Shown one piece after another: positions 24,710 through 32,346 of a DNA stretch of 64,000 nt (within the stretch, counting starts at the first letter, position 1; each line of letters starts with the position of its first letter). The notes under the pieces are model-generated. The model made no database searches, was not told the DNA's origin, and was given only the letters and a program-made list of their open reading frames with translations. Source of the DNA: Profundicola sp964553105 (GTDB lineage Bacteria > Bacteroidota > Bacteroidia > Flavobacteriales > Weeksellaceae); assembly GCA_964553105.1 (NCBI GenBank), contig CAZKJO010000003.1, positions 3,980 through 67,979 on the forward strand, written 5' to 3'. The translations under genes were made by a program, and so were the position numbers.

Positions 24710-25108
24710 TTATTTACTCGGAACGTAATCCTCAATGGATTTTACATCCACTTTTTCCTTACATTTTTCTAAATTAAGCTTCCAATGATATGTAGAATCA
24801 TGATAATAAGCAACATACTTTCCGCAAGGTTCCGCTCTTTGATCACTCAAATCGAAATTAATATCTAATTCTGGTAAAATATCATTCCTAAAACTTGCTG
24901 TATCTATATTGGCTGATTCTAATTTGACCAATGCATCATTTGAATATAATATGGGTTTACTCTTCATTTCTAGCAAAACCCTGCCACCTGGCAAATAGTT
25001 AGTAACCATGTCTTTGCAGGAGTTTCTTTTACCAAAAATTAAAATAACCAAAAATGTGCCCGCTAAAACACCAATTAAATAAAACTTAAAGCGTTCAATA
25101 AAACTCAT
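24710..25108 (-). CDS. Membrane-anchored protein of unknown function, operon partner of alanine dehydrogenase
   Basis: A 132-residue protein: one N-terminal helix (FYLIGVLAGTFLVILIFG, about 9-26) and a soluble domain with four cysteines (Cys31, one in the middle at EPCGKY, and one in LEKCKEK). Its start overlaps the alanine dehydrogenase stop by four bases (ATGA type), so translation is coupled. I recall similar small proteins (some annotated DUF4258) next to this dehydrogenase in flavobacteria, but I am not sure of the family. No catalytic motif is visible. Likely faces the periplasm. Confidence 0.65.
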   Translation of the reverse strand: MSFIERFKFYLIGVLAGTFLVILIFGKRNSCKDMVTNYLPGGRVLLEMKSKPILYSNDALVKLESANIDTASFRNDILPELDINFDLSDQRAEPCGKYVAYYHDSTYHWKLNLEKCKEKVDVKSIEDYVPSK

Positions 25109-26307
25109 AACATCAACAAATTAATATCTTTAAAATCTAAATCGAACCATTCCGCAAGTTCTCTGTTTGCGTGGCGTCCTTTGAATAAATAACAGCCATT
25201 TCTTAAACCAGCATCTTTACTTATTAAACAGTCGAAGCCACCTTCGTGACCCACTTCTAATAAATAGGGCAAGAAAAAGTTGCTCAATGCTTTACTCGCT
25301 GTTCTAGCATAGCGAGAGGTAATGTTGGTTACACCATAGTGGATTACACCATGTTTAATCTGTGTAGGGTGTTCGTGTGTAGTAATTTCTGAAGTCTCAA
25401 AACAACCACCTCCATCTATACTCACATCAATAATTACAGAGCCTTGTTTCATGGTTTGAACCATTTCCTCTGTAACAATGGTGGGCGTTCTAGGATTTCC
25501 TCGAATCGCTCCAATGGCAATATCACTACGTCTTAATGCCTTTTTTATTTCTTTGGGATCTAATGTACTGGTCGAAACACGATGACCGATTTCATTTTGT
25601 AATCTTCTCAATCGCATCAAAGATGAATCAAAAATACGAACACTAGCGCCTAAGCCAATCGCTGCTCTAGCTGCACATTCGCCAACGGTTCCTCCGCCCA
25701 AGATCACAACCTCTGCCGGACGAACTCCAGCGATCCCTCCTAACATTACACCATTTCCGCCATGATCTGTGGCCAAAAGTTCTGCTGCAATTAAAATGGA
25801 AGTCGTACCTGCTATTTCTGAAATAAGTCTCACTAAAGGAAGTTGACCGTGTTGATCTTGTAAATATTCAAAGCCGAGTGCTGATATTTTCTTTCCTGCT
25901 AAATGCTCAAAATAGGCTTTGTTCCTGGTGCTTGGCTGAACAGTTGAAACTAAAAATGAATTGGGTTTCAAAAGTTGTAATTCTTCTTCGGTAGGTGGCT
26001 CTACTTTTAAAACTAAAGCCTGCCCGAATACCTCTTCTGGATCTTGTGATATTTTCGCACCTGCCTCTGAGTATTCCTGATCTGAATATTTAGCGCCTTC
26101 GCCTGCATTGGACTGAACTACCACTTTGTGGTCGTTGGCAACTAATACCTCAACGGCATCTGGTGTAAGGCATACACGTTTTTCTTGAAAATGAGTTTCC
26201 CTTGGAATTCCTATCTGAAGTTTTCCATTTTTTCTCGCTACTTCTAGTTTTTCCTCACGTGGCATTAATTCTTGTTTGGAAAAAGGTGAAAAATATTGAC
26301 TACCCAT
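25105..26307 (-). CDS. ald: Alanine dehydrogenase / transhydrogenase-family dehydrogenase
   Basis: A 400-residue enzyme of the AlaDH/PNT family, which interconverts L-alanine and pyruvate with NAD. An N-terminal extension of about 30 residues (MGSQYFSPFSKQELMPREE) precedes GIPRETHFQEKRVCLTPDAV, the substrate-binding domain with its conserved Lys and Arg. The NAD-binding Rossmann motif is VVILGGGTVGECAARAA (about 200-216). Catalytic His-type region IHYGVTNITSRYARTAS follows. The extension marks the Bacteroidota branch, so the substrate may differ from classic Ald. The tsaE stop and the ald start share bases (TAATG), showing coupling. Confidence 0.88.
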   Translation of the reverse strand: MGSQYFSPFSKQELMPREEKLEVARKNGKLQIGIPRETHFQEKRVCLTPDAVEVLVANDHKVVVQSNAGEGAKYSDQEYSEAGAKISQDPEEVFGQALVLKVEPPTEEELQLLKPNSFLVSTVQPSTRNKAYFEHLAGKKISALGFEYLQDQHGQLPLVRLISEIAGTTSILIAAELLATDHGGNGVMLGGIAGVRPAEVVILGGGTVGECAARAAIGLGASVRIFDSSLMRLRRLQNEIGHRVSTSTLDPKEIKKALRRSDIAIGAIRGNPRTPTIVTEEMVQTMKQGSVIIDVSIDGGGCFETSEITTHEHPTQIKHGVIHYGVTNITSRYARTASKALSNFFLPYLLEVGHEGGFDCLISKDAGLRNGCYLFKGRHANRELAEWFDLDFKDINLLML

Positions 26308-26711
26308 TATTTAAAGCTTATTGTTCGCACGTTGTCTTTATTTATGATTTCTAAGGTATGATAATTTTCAGGAATCAATGATTCAATTCGCTCGGGCCAC
26401 TCTACTAAACATAAATTTCCGCTATATGCATATTCTTCCCAGCCCATATCATAGGCTTCATCTTCACCGTTTATACGATAAAAATCGAAATGATAAACAC
26501 TGCCTTTTGGCGTTTGATATTCATTTACTAAAGCGTATGTCGGGCTACTCACATTATCCTCGGATCCTAACTGAATTAGAAATTCCTTGATCAAAGTTGT
26601 TTTGCCCGCACCCATTTCTCCTCTAAACAATATTACATCGTGTTCGATTTGTGGTAAAATATCAGCCACAATCTTGGGAAGATCGATTAAATCATGTGAA
26701 ACAAAAGTCAT
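26307..26711 (-). CDS. tsaE: tRNA threonylcarbamoyladenosine biosynthesis ATPase TsaE
   Basis: A P-loop ATPase needed, with TsaB and TsaD, to make the t6A37 modification on ANN-decoding tRNAs. Walker A is GEMGAGKTTLIKEF, followed by VSSPTYALVNEY and YHFDFYRI, then the family's EWPERIESLIP. I prefer the ATG at 26711 (MTFVSHDLIDL, 134 residues), which fits the family's beginning; an in-frame ATG at 26735 adds eight residues. It is the first gene of the tsaE-ald-DUF operon. In many flavobacteria it lies next to porX, which here is separated by a 5.4-kb block. Confidence 0.92.
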   Translation of the reverse strand: MTFVSHDLIDLPKIVADILPQIEHDVILFRGEMGAGKTTLIKEFLIQLGSEDNVSSPTYALVNEYQTPKGSVYHFDFYRINGEDEAYDMGWEEYAYSGNLCLVEWPERIESLIPENYHTLEIINKDNVRTISFK

Positions 26712-26816
26712 CTCACAAAGGTAATTTATTTTCATAGAAATTGGGAGATGTAATTGGGGATAATCAAAACATTAATGAAACCTATAAAAACCAATGGATT
26801 AATCGTTAAAATTATT

Positions 26817-26824
26817 TATTTTTG
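26817..26824 (+). promoter_or_regulatory. -7 box (TATTTTTG) before the TPR sensor kinase
   Basis: Exact TAnnTTTG match 38 bases before the TTG start at 26862. No -33 TTG at the standard distance. Confidence 0.4.
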
Positions 26825-26861
26825 AGAAAGAGCAGGTTTTCAGCTACTTTTAAATCTTATT

Positions 26862-28253
26862 TTGAATCTCAAAAATCAATACATAAAAACTCAACAAGTA
26901 TTTAGACTTATATTATTTGTGCTTTTCTTTTTAGGAGTACATATTAATGCGCAACAAAATTTAAAGGATACGCTGGACATTGTACAATTAATAGAGGAAA
27001 GCAGGCAGCTTCACAAACAAAATCATAATGAAAAGGAAGAATATCGATTGGCTAATCTAGCGATTGATAAGGCTTTGGTTTTAGAGGATACGCTTATGTA
27101 TGCTAGAAGTTTAGATAATCTTGGCCTTTTATATAGATATCATGAATGGTATAAACTAGCCATGAATCTTCATGTTAGAGCTTATGATCTCGTGGAGCAT
27201 AAGCAGGTGAAGCCTTTATACAAAATGATTTTTGCCAATAATGTAGGATTAGCAGCAAGATATTCTCAGCAGTATGACGATGCTGTTATCTACTACCTAA
27301 AAGCCTTGAAACTAGCAGAACAAGAAAATAACTTAAAAAATATTGCGATTTCTAGTAATGGGTTGGGAAATACCTTAAGTAAAATACCTAGAGAAGAAGA
27401 ACAAGCAATTTATTATTTTAATAAGGCCGTAGAGTCGAGCGAAGCAAGAAATGATTCCCTTGGAATGGCAATGAACTATCTTTCAATTGCCTACCATTAT
27501 ATCGATAACAATAATGAAGATGCAGCTTTTGAAACGCTTTCTAAACTGAAAGAAATAAATGAGAAATTAAAAGATGAATTTGGAATTGCTATTACGAATG
27601 AAGCCATGGGTAGAGCGTATATTAATGTAAATAATAATCCTATTCTAGGAAAAGAATATTTAACCAAGGCGTTAAAAGGATATGAGAAAGTAAACAAAAT
27701 TTATAATGTTGCCCACACTTACAATCGATTAGGGAATAACGAGATTTCATTAGGAAATAAAAAGGANNNNNNNNNNNNNNNNNNNNNNNNNNNNNNNNNN
27801 NNNNNNNNNNNNNNNNNNNNNNNNNNNNNNNNNNNNNNNNNNNNNNNNNNNNNNNNNNNNNNNNNNTATCGTTTCGGTGGTAGTTTTACCTATCATATTG
27901 AAACCAATGAGGTGAATTTATCTCTAGTTAAAATTCCTCCGATGTTATTACAACCCATTATAGAAAATGCTATTTGGCATGGATTATTGGTTTCTCGAAA
28001 AGATTCGCGAGAATTAAAAATAATAGTAAAAGACCATGGTGATGGAACGCGAATTATAATAGATGATAACGGGATTGGAAGAAAAAAGAGTAAAGAGTTG
28101 AAAACAGGCTATATTAAGAAAAAAAGTCTAGGAATGAAAATCACGTCCGAGAGGATAGAACACTTTAACAATAGCTTTGATTGTAAGATAAAAATGAGCA
28201 TCATCGACAAGGAAGATGATAGCGGAACTCAAGTCATACTAGATCTACAATAA
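26862..28253 (+). CDS. TPR-containing sensor histidine kinase of the LytS/YehU type, interrupted by a sequence gap
   Basis: TTG start, then a signal peptide (cut near NAQQNLKD, about residue 31) and tetratricopeptide repeats (about 40-300) with repeated Y-x-x-A...L motifs. 100 N (27767-27866) break the frame. After the gap comes the C-terminal kinase part: PPMLLQPIIENAIWHG (N-box) and DDNGIGRKK (G1). The piece holding the remaining repeats, the membrane helix and the phospho-accepting His is missing, so the gap must be longer than 100 bases. I take both halves as one gene because TPR-helix-kinase is a known layout and a LytTR regulator follows 23 bases later. Confidence 0.72.
   Translation: MNLKNQYIKTQQVFRLILFVLFFLGVHINAQQNLKDTLDIVQLIEESRQLHKQNHNEKEEYRLANLAIDKALVLEDTLMYARSLDNLGLLYRYHEWYKLAMNLHVRAYDLVEHKQVKPLYKMIFANNVGLAARYSQQYDDAVIYYLKALKLAEQENNLKNIAISSNGLGNTLSKIPREEEQAIYYFNKAVESSEARNDSLGMAMNYLSIAYHYIDNNNEDAAFETLSKLKEINEKLKDEFGIAITNEAMGRAYINVNNNPILGKEYLTKALKGYEKVNKIYNVAHTYNRLGNNEISLGNKKXXXXXXXXXXXXXXXXXXXXXXXXXXXXXXXXXXYRFGGSFTYHIETNEVNLSLVKIPPMLLQPIIENAIWHGLLVSRKDSRELKIIVKDHGDGTRIIIDDNGIGRKKSKELKTGYIKKKSLGMKITSERIEHFNNSFDCKIKMSIIDKEDDSGTQVILDLQ
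27767..27866. other. Assembly gap of exactly 100 N
   Basis: A placeholder of unknown true length inside the sensor kinase gene. The frame is continuous across it only because the placeholder happens to keep phase. Confidence 0.98.
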
Positions 28254-28276
28254 AATATTTCATATATTCGAAGTGT

Positions 28277-29023
28277 ATGAGAGTTGCTATTATAGATGAT
28301 GAACTGCATTGTATAGAGAGTTTGGAGATAACTTTATTGAACTTATTTCCAAATATTAACATAGTTTATAAATCATCAAAAGTAGAGGAATCGATATCTG
28401 AATTCAAGGAGTTGGATATAGATTTATTGTTTCTAGATATTGAAATGCCCGGAATGTCAGGTTTTCAATTTTTAGAAAACTTTGTAGATCGAGATTTTGA
28501 TGTAATTTTTACAACTGCTTATAGTGAATATGCCATTGAAGCATTTAAAGCGCACGCCATCAGTTACTTGTTGAAACCCATAGATGAAACAGATTTACTT
28601 GAAGCTGTTGGGGACTGGAAGAACACAAGGGATAGTGAGGAGGGGAATGATCAAGATATATCTGAATTAATTTCGCATCTAAAGCGAGATGGCCTTTTGA
28701 CTAGTAAAATATCTGTTCCTATTTCTGGTGGTTATCAATTTGTTGAGGTTGAGAATATTATGTATTGTGAAAGTGAAAGTAATTATACCAATATGTTTTT
28801 TCAGGATGGAAATTCATTGCTTATAAGCAAAACTTTGAAAACTTTGGAGAAACTTCTAGCTCCTTTCTATTTTATTCGTGTGCATAAATCATTTTTGATT
28901 AATCCCAACTATCTTATTCAATACTCTCGTACGGGAGGAGGATATGTAATTATGAAGAATCAAAAGAAGATACCCGTTAGTAAGGATAAAAGAGAAGTAA
29001 TAATTAATTTGTTTAAGGCTTGA
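28277..29023 (+). CDS. LytTR-type response regulator
   Basis: A 248-residue two-component regulator. The receiver domain (1-118) has the acidic pair Asp7-Asp8, phospho-acceptor Asp54 in LFLDIEMPGMSG and the conserved KP at LLKPIDE. The LytTR DNA-binding domain (about 145-248) has the fold's ISVPISGGYQFVEVENIMYCES start and FIRVHKSFLINPNYL. It is paired with the TPR kinase 23 bases upstream. LytTR regulators usually bind direct repeats before target genes. The nearest candidate target is the convergent cytolysin-like gene; no binding repeat could be confirmed by eye. Confidence 0.93.
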   Translation: MRVAIIDDELHCIESLEITLLNLFPNINIVYKSSKVEESISEFKELDIDLLFLDIEMPGMSGFQFLENFVDRDFDVIFTTAYSEYAIEAFKAHAISYLLKPIDETDLLEAVGDWKNTRDSEEGNDQDISELISHLKRDGLLTSKISVPISGGYQFVEVENIMYCESESNYTNMFFQDGNSLLISKTLKTLEKLLAPFYFIRVHKSFLINPNYLIQYSRTGGGYVIMKNQKKIPVSKDKREVIINLFKA

Positions 29024-29037
29024 GAAAGAAAATAATA

Positions 29038-29075
29038 AAGCCATCTCAATAGTTAAATTGGGACGGCTTCTTTAA
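29038..29075. terminator. Bidirectional terminator between the LytTR regulator and the cytolysin-like gene
   Basis: AAGCCATCTCAAT and AATTGGGACGGCTT pair with two G-U wobbles. T-rich flanks lie on both strands, as expected between convergent genes. Confidence 0.65.
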
Positions 29076-29093
29076 TTAGATTTAATAATCCTT

Positions 29094-31511
29094 TTAATAA
29101 TCTACCAACTCAAATTGTAGCCAAACAAATGCCTTTTTCTTTAATTCACCTTTGTTTCTAGCTCTAATGGGGCCCTCTAACATTATTTTATCGTTAGAAG
29201 ATTGATCCGTATACCTGAGAGGAAGAACACCACCATTGAAATAATCAAATTTTAAAGTTTGATTTACAGCTCCATCTTCTGAGAATGATTTTAATCTGCT
29301 AAGAGGTCTTATTCCTTGCAAAGTAGCTAAAACATCATGAATAGCAACTTTTGTTTTTCTAGGGTCATGGTTTAAAACAATATCTTTATTTGAATATTCT
29401 TTAACCCAAGTATCAATTTCGAATACCGCGTTTTTATCCTTTGCCTCTTCAGGAGTTATTTTATACACCACGGAATTGTCAATATTCCATCTTCGAGTTT
29501 TTGGCTTTTTGTTTTCTGTTAAGTGTATCTGTCTGTTTCTACCCCCACAAATTAAAGGAGTGTGCCCATCTAATTTATTGTTTTCTCCACCTCTATCACA
29601 ATTCTTGTGATTTGGGAATTTATTGAATTCGGTTTTATTTTTAAGTTCTTTTTTCCATTTTCCATTTGCTTTATACCGAACATGTTGCGTTATGCCATAG
29701 TCACCATCATTTGCATCTCCATCTGCTCCCGTGTCATTCTGTAGTTCAACTAAGGTAATCTTTAAATAAAGATCTTTAGAGGGAACACAAGTTTCAATAG
29801 TTTGCTCATTTTGACTAGTCATACCAACCCTTTCATTATTTAAGTTTTTTAATTCGTAACTAATCGGGTAAGCCTCTGCTGGAGAAAAATCGATCCCTTT
29901 AATATAGTCCTCTAAAGGCTTTCTTCCATTCGCAACCCAGTCAGCAGATATATCAGTTACCGCACTTTGGGAACTTCCACCATAATAGAAAGCTGTTACA
30001 TGTGTGCTTTCATCATTAGCAATCTTATTAATATTAGCTTCTACAGCAGCTTTATTCCCTAAGTAGCTCATGCTTGCACTAGCACTAGCGCCAAATTCCT
30101 CTAGACTCTTGGTTGTTCTAAACATAAAATAACCTTTTCGACCGTAATTTACTCGGGAGAGATAAACGTATTTATCTAGATTAACATCATCATTGGGGAA
30201 TATGTTTTCTTTATCAAGTCCATCAACTTCAATATTAAAAACGTATTGTTCAAATTCAACCAAGTAATAATGACTTTCTTTGTAAGTACTAGATTCCATA
30301 CCTAACTTGGCTGCAACACCGTAAAATGAGTTCGAATATCTTCCGTTAACTTTATAGTTTAACTCTTCTATGGAGTGAACTTCTGAATAGTTATAAGTCA
30401 TACTTGCACCAGGACGAAAGTTGGGAACGGAATTAATTAAACTTTTAACTCCTGTATTTATAACTGATTTATTTTTTGGATTCTCTATCACTTTACTGCC
30501 ACCTCCAGAGAAAGAAACTGTAATAGGACCTCTTTCATATCTTTCCTCGATAACATTGGCACCTTGCACAAACTTGGTAGCGTCCATAATAATTCCAGGC
30601 TTCAACCATTCAGGAGGACCTGTGACAGAAAAATCTTTAAAATTTTTCGTTTGAAATTTTGTATTTAGTAAAGTTTTGGTACAAAACATATCCTTTTTTT
30701 TATCTCCAGGTTCGGTCCTCATGGTTGTAAGATTTTTATCTTCAAAGCCAGACCCTTCAGTTTTAAGGTTGTTAGACCCAGCTTTTACATCACTCCACCT
30801 GATCTTATCAAATACTTTTTTATTAACTTGTAGATTAGGCTTTACTTGTGTTATAGGCTTGTTTGTGTCGGCAATGCCTACTATCCTTGAGTTATTATTT
30901 TCCTTGGTAGTATTACGTGCCTTTGGACTTTTCGAAGTTTTCACAGCCTTTGCGCCTTTTTTACTTTTCTGAATTGCTTTAGGATTTAATTTCTTAATTC
31001 TAGCTTCTTTAAGCTCAGATAGGGGAATGGTCTGTGTTTTTTGAGGAGGTCTAACAGAAACTACATTCGTTGTGTAGGTTGTATCACCTTGTTCAATAGA
31101 GGCTGTAATATCAAACTTTACATTTCTAGCACCCTCTGGCATCCATAAATTAATGGGAATGGTAGACCATGACCCATCACTTTTGGTATTTACCTTAAAA
31201 GTTCCTAAATCCTGGGAACCTCCTGTATAGTTTACAACAACATTGACTTCGATTACAGTATTTCGATCTGCATTTCCTTTAACAATTAAAGGAGATTTAA
31301 CTTGTTCGTTTTTAGTGGGCGAAGTAATCATTAAAATAGGCTTATTCGCCTGAGTGGTTTCTGATGAATTGACTCCTGTTGTGGGTTTGTTATTGTTTAA
31401 ATTCCCATCTCCGACGGGAGTTCTCTGTGCATATGACCAACTCGTCATAAACAGAAAGAGCAAAGCTCCCAAAAGTAATAATTTTGTTTTCATAACTTCT
31501 CGTTTTTTCAT
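29094..31511 (-). CDS. Secreted cholesterol-dependent-cytolysin-like protein (thiol-activated cytolysin family) with N-terminal Ig-like domain
   Basis: An 805-residue exported protein. The signal peptide is at about 7-28 (start may be Met7). An Ig-like beta domain (about 55-155) and a Lys/Asn-rich linker (155-240) precede a CDC core (about 240-580). Matches to the CDC family: LKPGIIMDA (303-311) with RGPITVSF, the YLSRVNYGRKGYFMFRTT block (450-467) against the family's YVSSVAYGRTVYLKLET, a twin glycine after FYY (511-512), and YPISYELKNLNN...QTIETC (548-575). The C-terminal beta domain (580-805) lacks the Trp-rich undecapeptide that cholesterol-binding CDCs use. I infer a pore-forming protein with another receptor. 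The neighbours are a two-component system and a lipocalin-like lipoprotein. Confidence 0.85.
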   Translation of the reverse strand: MKKREVMKTKLLLLGALLFLFMTSWSYAQRTPVGDGNLNNNKPTTGVNSSETTQANKPILMITSPTKNEQVKSPLIVKGNADRNTVIEVNVVVNYTGGSQDLGTFKVNTKSDGSWSTIPINLWMPEGARNVKFDITASIEQGDTTYTTNVVSVRPPQKTQTIPLSELKEARIKKLNPKAIQKSKKGAKAVKTSKSPKARNTTKENNNSRIVGIADTNKPITQVKPNLQVNKKVFDKIRWSDVKAGSNNLKTEGSGFEDKNLTTMRTEPGDKKKDMFCTKTLLNTKFQTKNFKDFSVTGPPEWLKPGIIMDATKFVQGANVIEERYERGPITVSFSGGGSKVIENPKNKSVINTGVKSLINSVPNFRPGASMTYNYSEVHSIEELNYKVNGRYSNSFYGVAAKLGMESSTYKESHYYLVEFEQYVFNIEVDGLDKENIFPNDDVNLDKYVYLSRVNYGRKGYFMFRTTKSLEEFGASASASMSYLGNKAAVEANINKIANDESTHVTAFYYGGSSQSAVTDISADWVANGRKPLEDYIKGIDFSPAEAYPISYELKNLNNERVGMTSQNEQTIETCVPSKDLYLKITLVELQNDTGADGDANDGDYGITQHVRYKANGKWKKELKNKTEFNKFPNHKNCDRGGENNKLDGHTPLICGGRNRQIHLTENKKPKTRRWNIDNSVVYKITPEEAKDKNAVFEIDTWVKEYSNKDIVLNHDPRKTKVAIHDVLATLQGIRPLSRLKSFSEDGAVNQTLKFDYFNGGVLPLRYTDQSSNDKIMLEGPIRARNKGELKKKAFVWLQFELVDY

Positions 31512-31730
31512 GGTAATAATTAATTAAAGTTTTGGTTAGTAATTCAATGTTTAAACAGAGTTAAAACCCTTTTTAAACATCAATCAATTTAAACCTACGA
31601 AAAAAAGAAGTCCAATTTAACAGGCCTTTATTGCAGTACTTCTTTCAATGAGTGAAAGTATGTTATGAATTAGTGGAGAAGTTTGAAATAGTTCTTATTA
31701 TCTCAAAAACCTAGTTAAAATAGTCGAGTA

Positions 31731-32201
31731 TTAATTATCGTACTTTAAGAAAACAAACACCACGGCTTCGCCAGAAGTATTATTCTCATTTGGAATTTCT
31801 TCTAACTTTAAGGTGGTATCATTTATGTAAATTATCCTAAACTCCGTAACTGGCGGAAACGGATTGTTTTGATAAGGGTCTTCATTGGATAATTCAAGCA
31901 TTATGCTATTTCCAACTATACTATATCGTCCAATAGCGTTATAATGAAAGCCGCAATTGGGGTCATACCAACGTAACGTCATTTTTTTGTCTGAGGAAAA
32001 ATGGATTCTATCATTTTCTTTATAGCATGGATTGATGTAATCATGCAGTCTTTCGTTTCCACTATCTATTCTGATACCGGTTTTTATAAAAGTCCATTCC
32101 CCATATAGCGAGTTGGGAAGGGGTTGTTGTATCGTACAGCTAATTAAAACAAAACTAAAGCTTATTACAACAAGCAGATTCGTGAAGTTAAAAGTTTTCA
32201 T
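31731..32201 (-). CDS. Lipocalin-like lipoprotein
   Basis: A 156-residue lipoprotein: signal ending VLISC with lipidated Cys22, then a small beta-barrel with LYGEWTFIKTG at the start (the lipocalin G-x-W), IHFSSDKKMTLRWY, GRYSIVGNSIMLEL and the closing IYINDTTLKLEEI....FVFLKY. This matches small lipocalin-like lipoproteins common in Bacteroidota. The ligand is unknown. It lies 219 bases upstream of the cytolysin-like gene on the same strand, so it may share its promoter region and could be a partner or protective factor, but this is inference from position. The 219-base gap between them shows no clear promoter or ORF. Confidence 0.72.
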   Translation of the reverse strand: MKTFNFTNLLVVISFSFVLISCTIQQPLPNSLYGEWTFIKTGIRIDSGNERLHDYINPCYKENDRIHFSSDKKMTLRWYDPNCGFHYNAIGRYSIVGNSIMLELSNEDPYQNNPFPPVTEFRIIYINDTTLKLEEIPNENNTSGEAVVFVFLKYDN

Positions 32202-32346
32202 AATTATAGAGTTTCCTCTAAAGTAAGATATTTTTAACTTTTTAGAAGAATCAATATAATTTAAAATCCTTAATCAAATAAAGTCATATTAAAAAAACAT
32301 GACTGGTGGATAAAAGCTTAATGGCGATATGCCGACAGGGTGCTAT

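Noticed and set aside
29094..31511. A Trp-rich cholesterol-binding undecapeptide in the cytolysin-like protein
   Set aside because: I looked for it in the C-terminal domain and found no Cys-Trp-rich loop of that kind.
31640..31665. A short inverted repeat (CTTTCA/TGAAAG) upstream of the cytolysin-like gene
   Set aside because: Only six paired bases, as expected by chance in AT-rich DNA.
26862..32201. Flanking direct repeats, integrase or transposase marking a mobile island
   Set aside because: None could be found, so mobility is only inferred from gene order.
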